Shown here piece after piece: positions 5,444 to 5,740 of a stretch of 5,740 nt of DNA. Under the pieces are notes generated by a model. It was not told where the DNA came from, ran no database searches, and worked only from the letters and a program-made list of their open reading frames with translations. This DNA comes from Chloroflexota bacterium. GTDB lineage: Bacteria; Chloroflexota; Dehalococcoidia; SZUA-161. The first letter of the stretch is position 1; each line of letters opens with the position of its first letter. A program made the position numbers and the translations under genes. The DNA lies in NCBI GenBank assembly GCA_003229915.1, contig QIGA01000163.1, positions 1 through 5,740 on the forward strand, written 5' to 3'.

Positions 5444-5740
5444 TTGAGCCAGCAAAGATGGCAGATTTGCCCCCCGCTTCCCGATGACGTTCTGGCACAG
5501 CGGCTCCAGCTTGGCTCTTCTAAACAAGCAGATATAACCCCGCTACTTGTTCAATTGCTCCACAATCGAGGCATCGAAGCCCCCGCCGACTTTGATCCCT
5601 TCCTTGCTGCCGACGAGAGGCTGACGCACGATCCCCTTCTCCTTCCAGACATCGACAAGGCGGTGACCAGACTCCTCCGCGCCTTGCTTGGAGATGAGCT
5701 TATCGCCGTGTACGGCGACTTCGATGCCGATGGCATCACC
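5444..5740 (+). CDS. recJ: Single-stranded-DNA-specific exonuclease RecJ, 5' part
   Basis: RecJ is a 5'-3' single-strand DNA exonuclease of the DHH phosphoesterase family, acting in recombination and mismatch or base-excision repair. Only 99 residues lie in the window; the gene runs off the right end. Residues about 5-12 (RWQICPPL) and the region LLVQLLHNRGIEAPADFDPFL resemble the usual RecJ N-terminus. LLLPDIDKAVTRLLRAL precedes the first catalytic motif VYGDFDADGIT at 89-99, whose aspartates D92, D94 and D96 bind metal. The reading frame is open from 5387. The chosen start is TTG at 5444, preceded by GGGAG (5433-5437) with a six-base gap; an in-frame GTG at 5408 has no clear ribosome site. 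The family call is strong; the start is moderately sure. Confidence 0.88.
   Translation, partial: MSQQRWQICPPLPDDVLAQRLQLGSSKQADITPLLVQLLHNRGIEAPADFDPFLAADERLTHDPLLLPDIDKAVTRLLRALLGDELIAVYGDFDADGIT

Overview
The window looks like chromosomal DNA from a member of the Chloroflexota, most likely class Dehalococcoidia. The best evidence is the DnaK protein. From memory, its substrate-binding domain wording and its C-terminal ending EGTVEGEFREV closely resemble Dehalococcoides-type DnaK. The operon order hrcA-grpE-dnaK, a CIRCE operator and dispersed TGTCATTGCGAG-type repeats between genes agree with this. No search was run, so the placement is recognition and not proof.

Layout. At 116-751, on the minus strand, is a small metallo-beta-lactamase-fold hydrolase with its own consensus-like promoter at 777-807. 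A gene-free stretch of about 600 bp (752-1367) follows; most of its recognisable content is short palindromic repeats. Next is a heat-shock operon on the plus strand: promoter (1326-1355), CIRCE operator (1368-1394), hrcA (1412-2425), grpE (2472-3041) and dnaK (3069-4967). It is closed by two hairpins, a short terminator at 4985-5010 and a perfect 18-bp stem at 5019-5057. A second gene-free stretch (4968-5443) leads to the 5' end of recJ, which starts near 5444 and runs off the window.

How the genes work together. HrcA is the repressor that binds CIRCE and so controls its own operon. GrpE is the nucleotide exchange factor for DnaK, and DnaK is the Hsp70 chaperone. The co-chaperone gene dnaJ does not follow dnaK here; the operon terminates instead. 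The hydrolase and recJ have no evident functional link to heat shock.

The most unusual structure lies outside the genes. The heat-shock operon is bracketed by two copies of one non-coding element in opposite orientation (1060-1318 and 5074-5166), sharing a perfect 39-bp core. Each copy has short terminal inverted repeats (AAATAGCGATT), so it resembles a MITE. The downstream copy is intact at about 79 bp between its terminal repeats. The upstream copy is split by a 161-bp block of TGTCATTGCGAG-type repeats flanked by a duplicated CAATG. The window therefore holds both an occupied and an empty version of the same insertion site.
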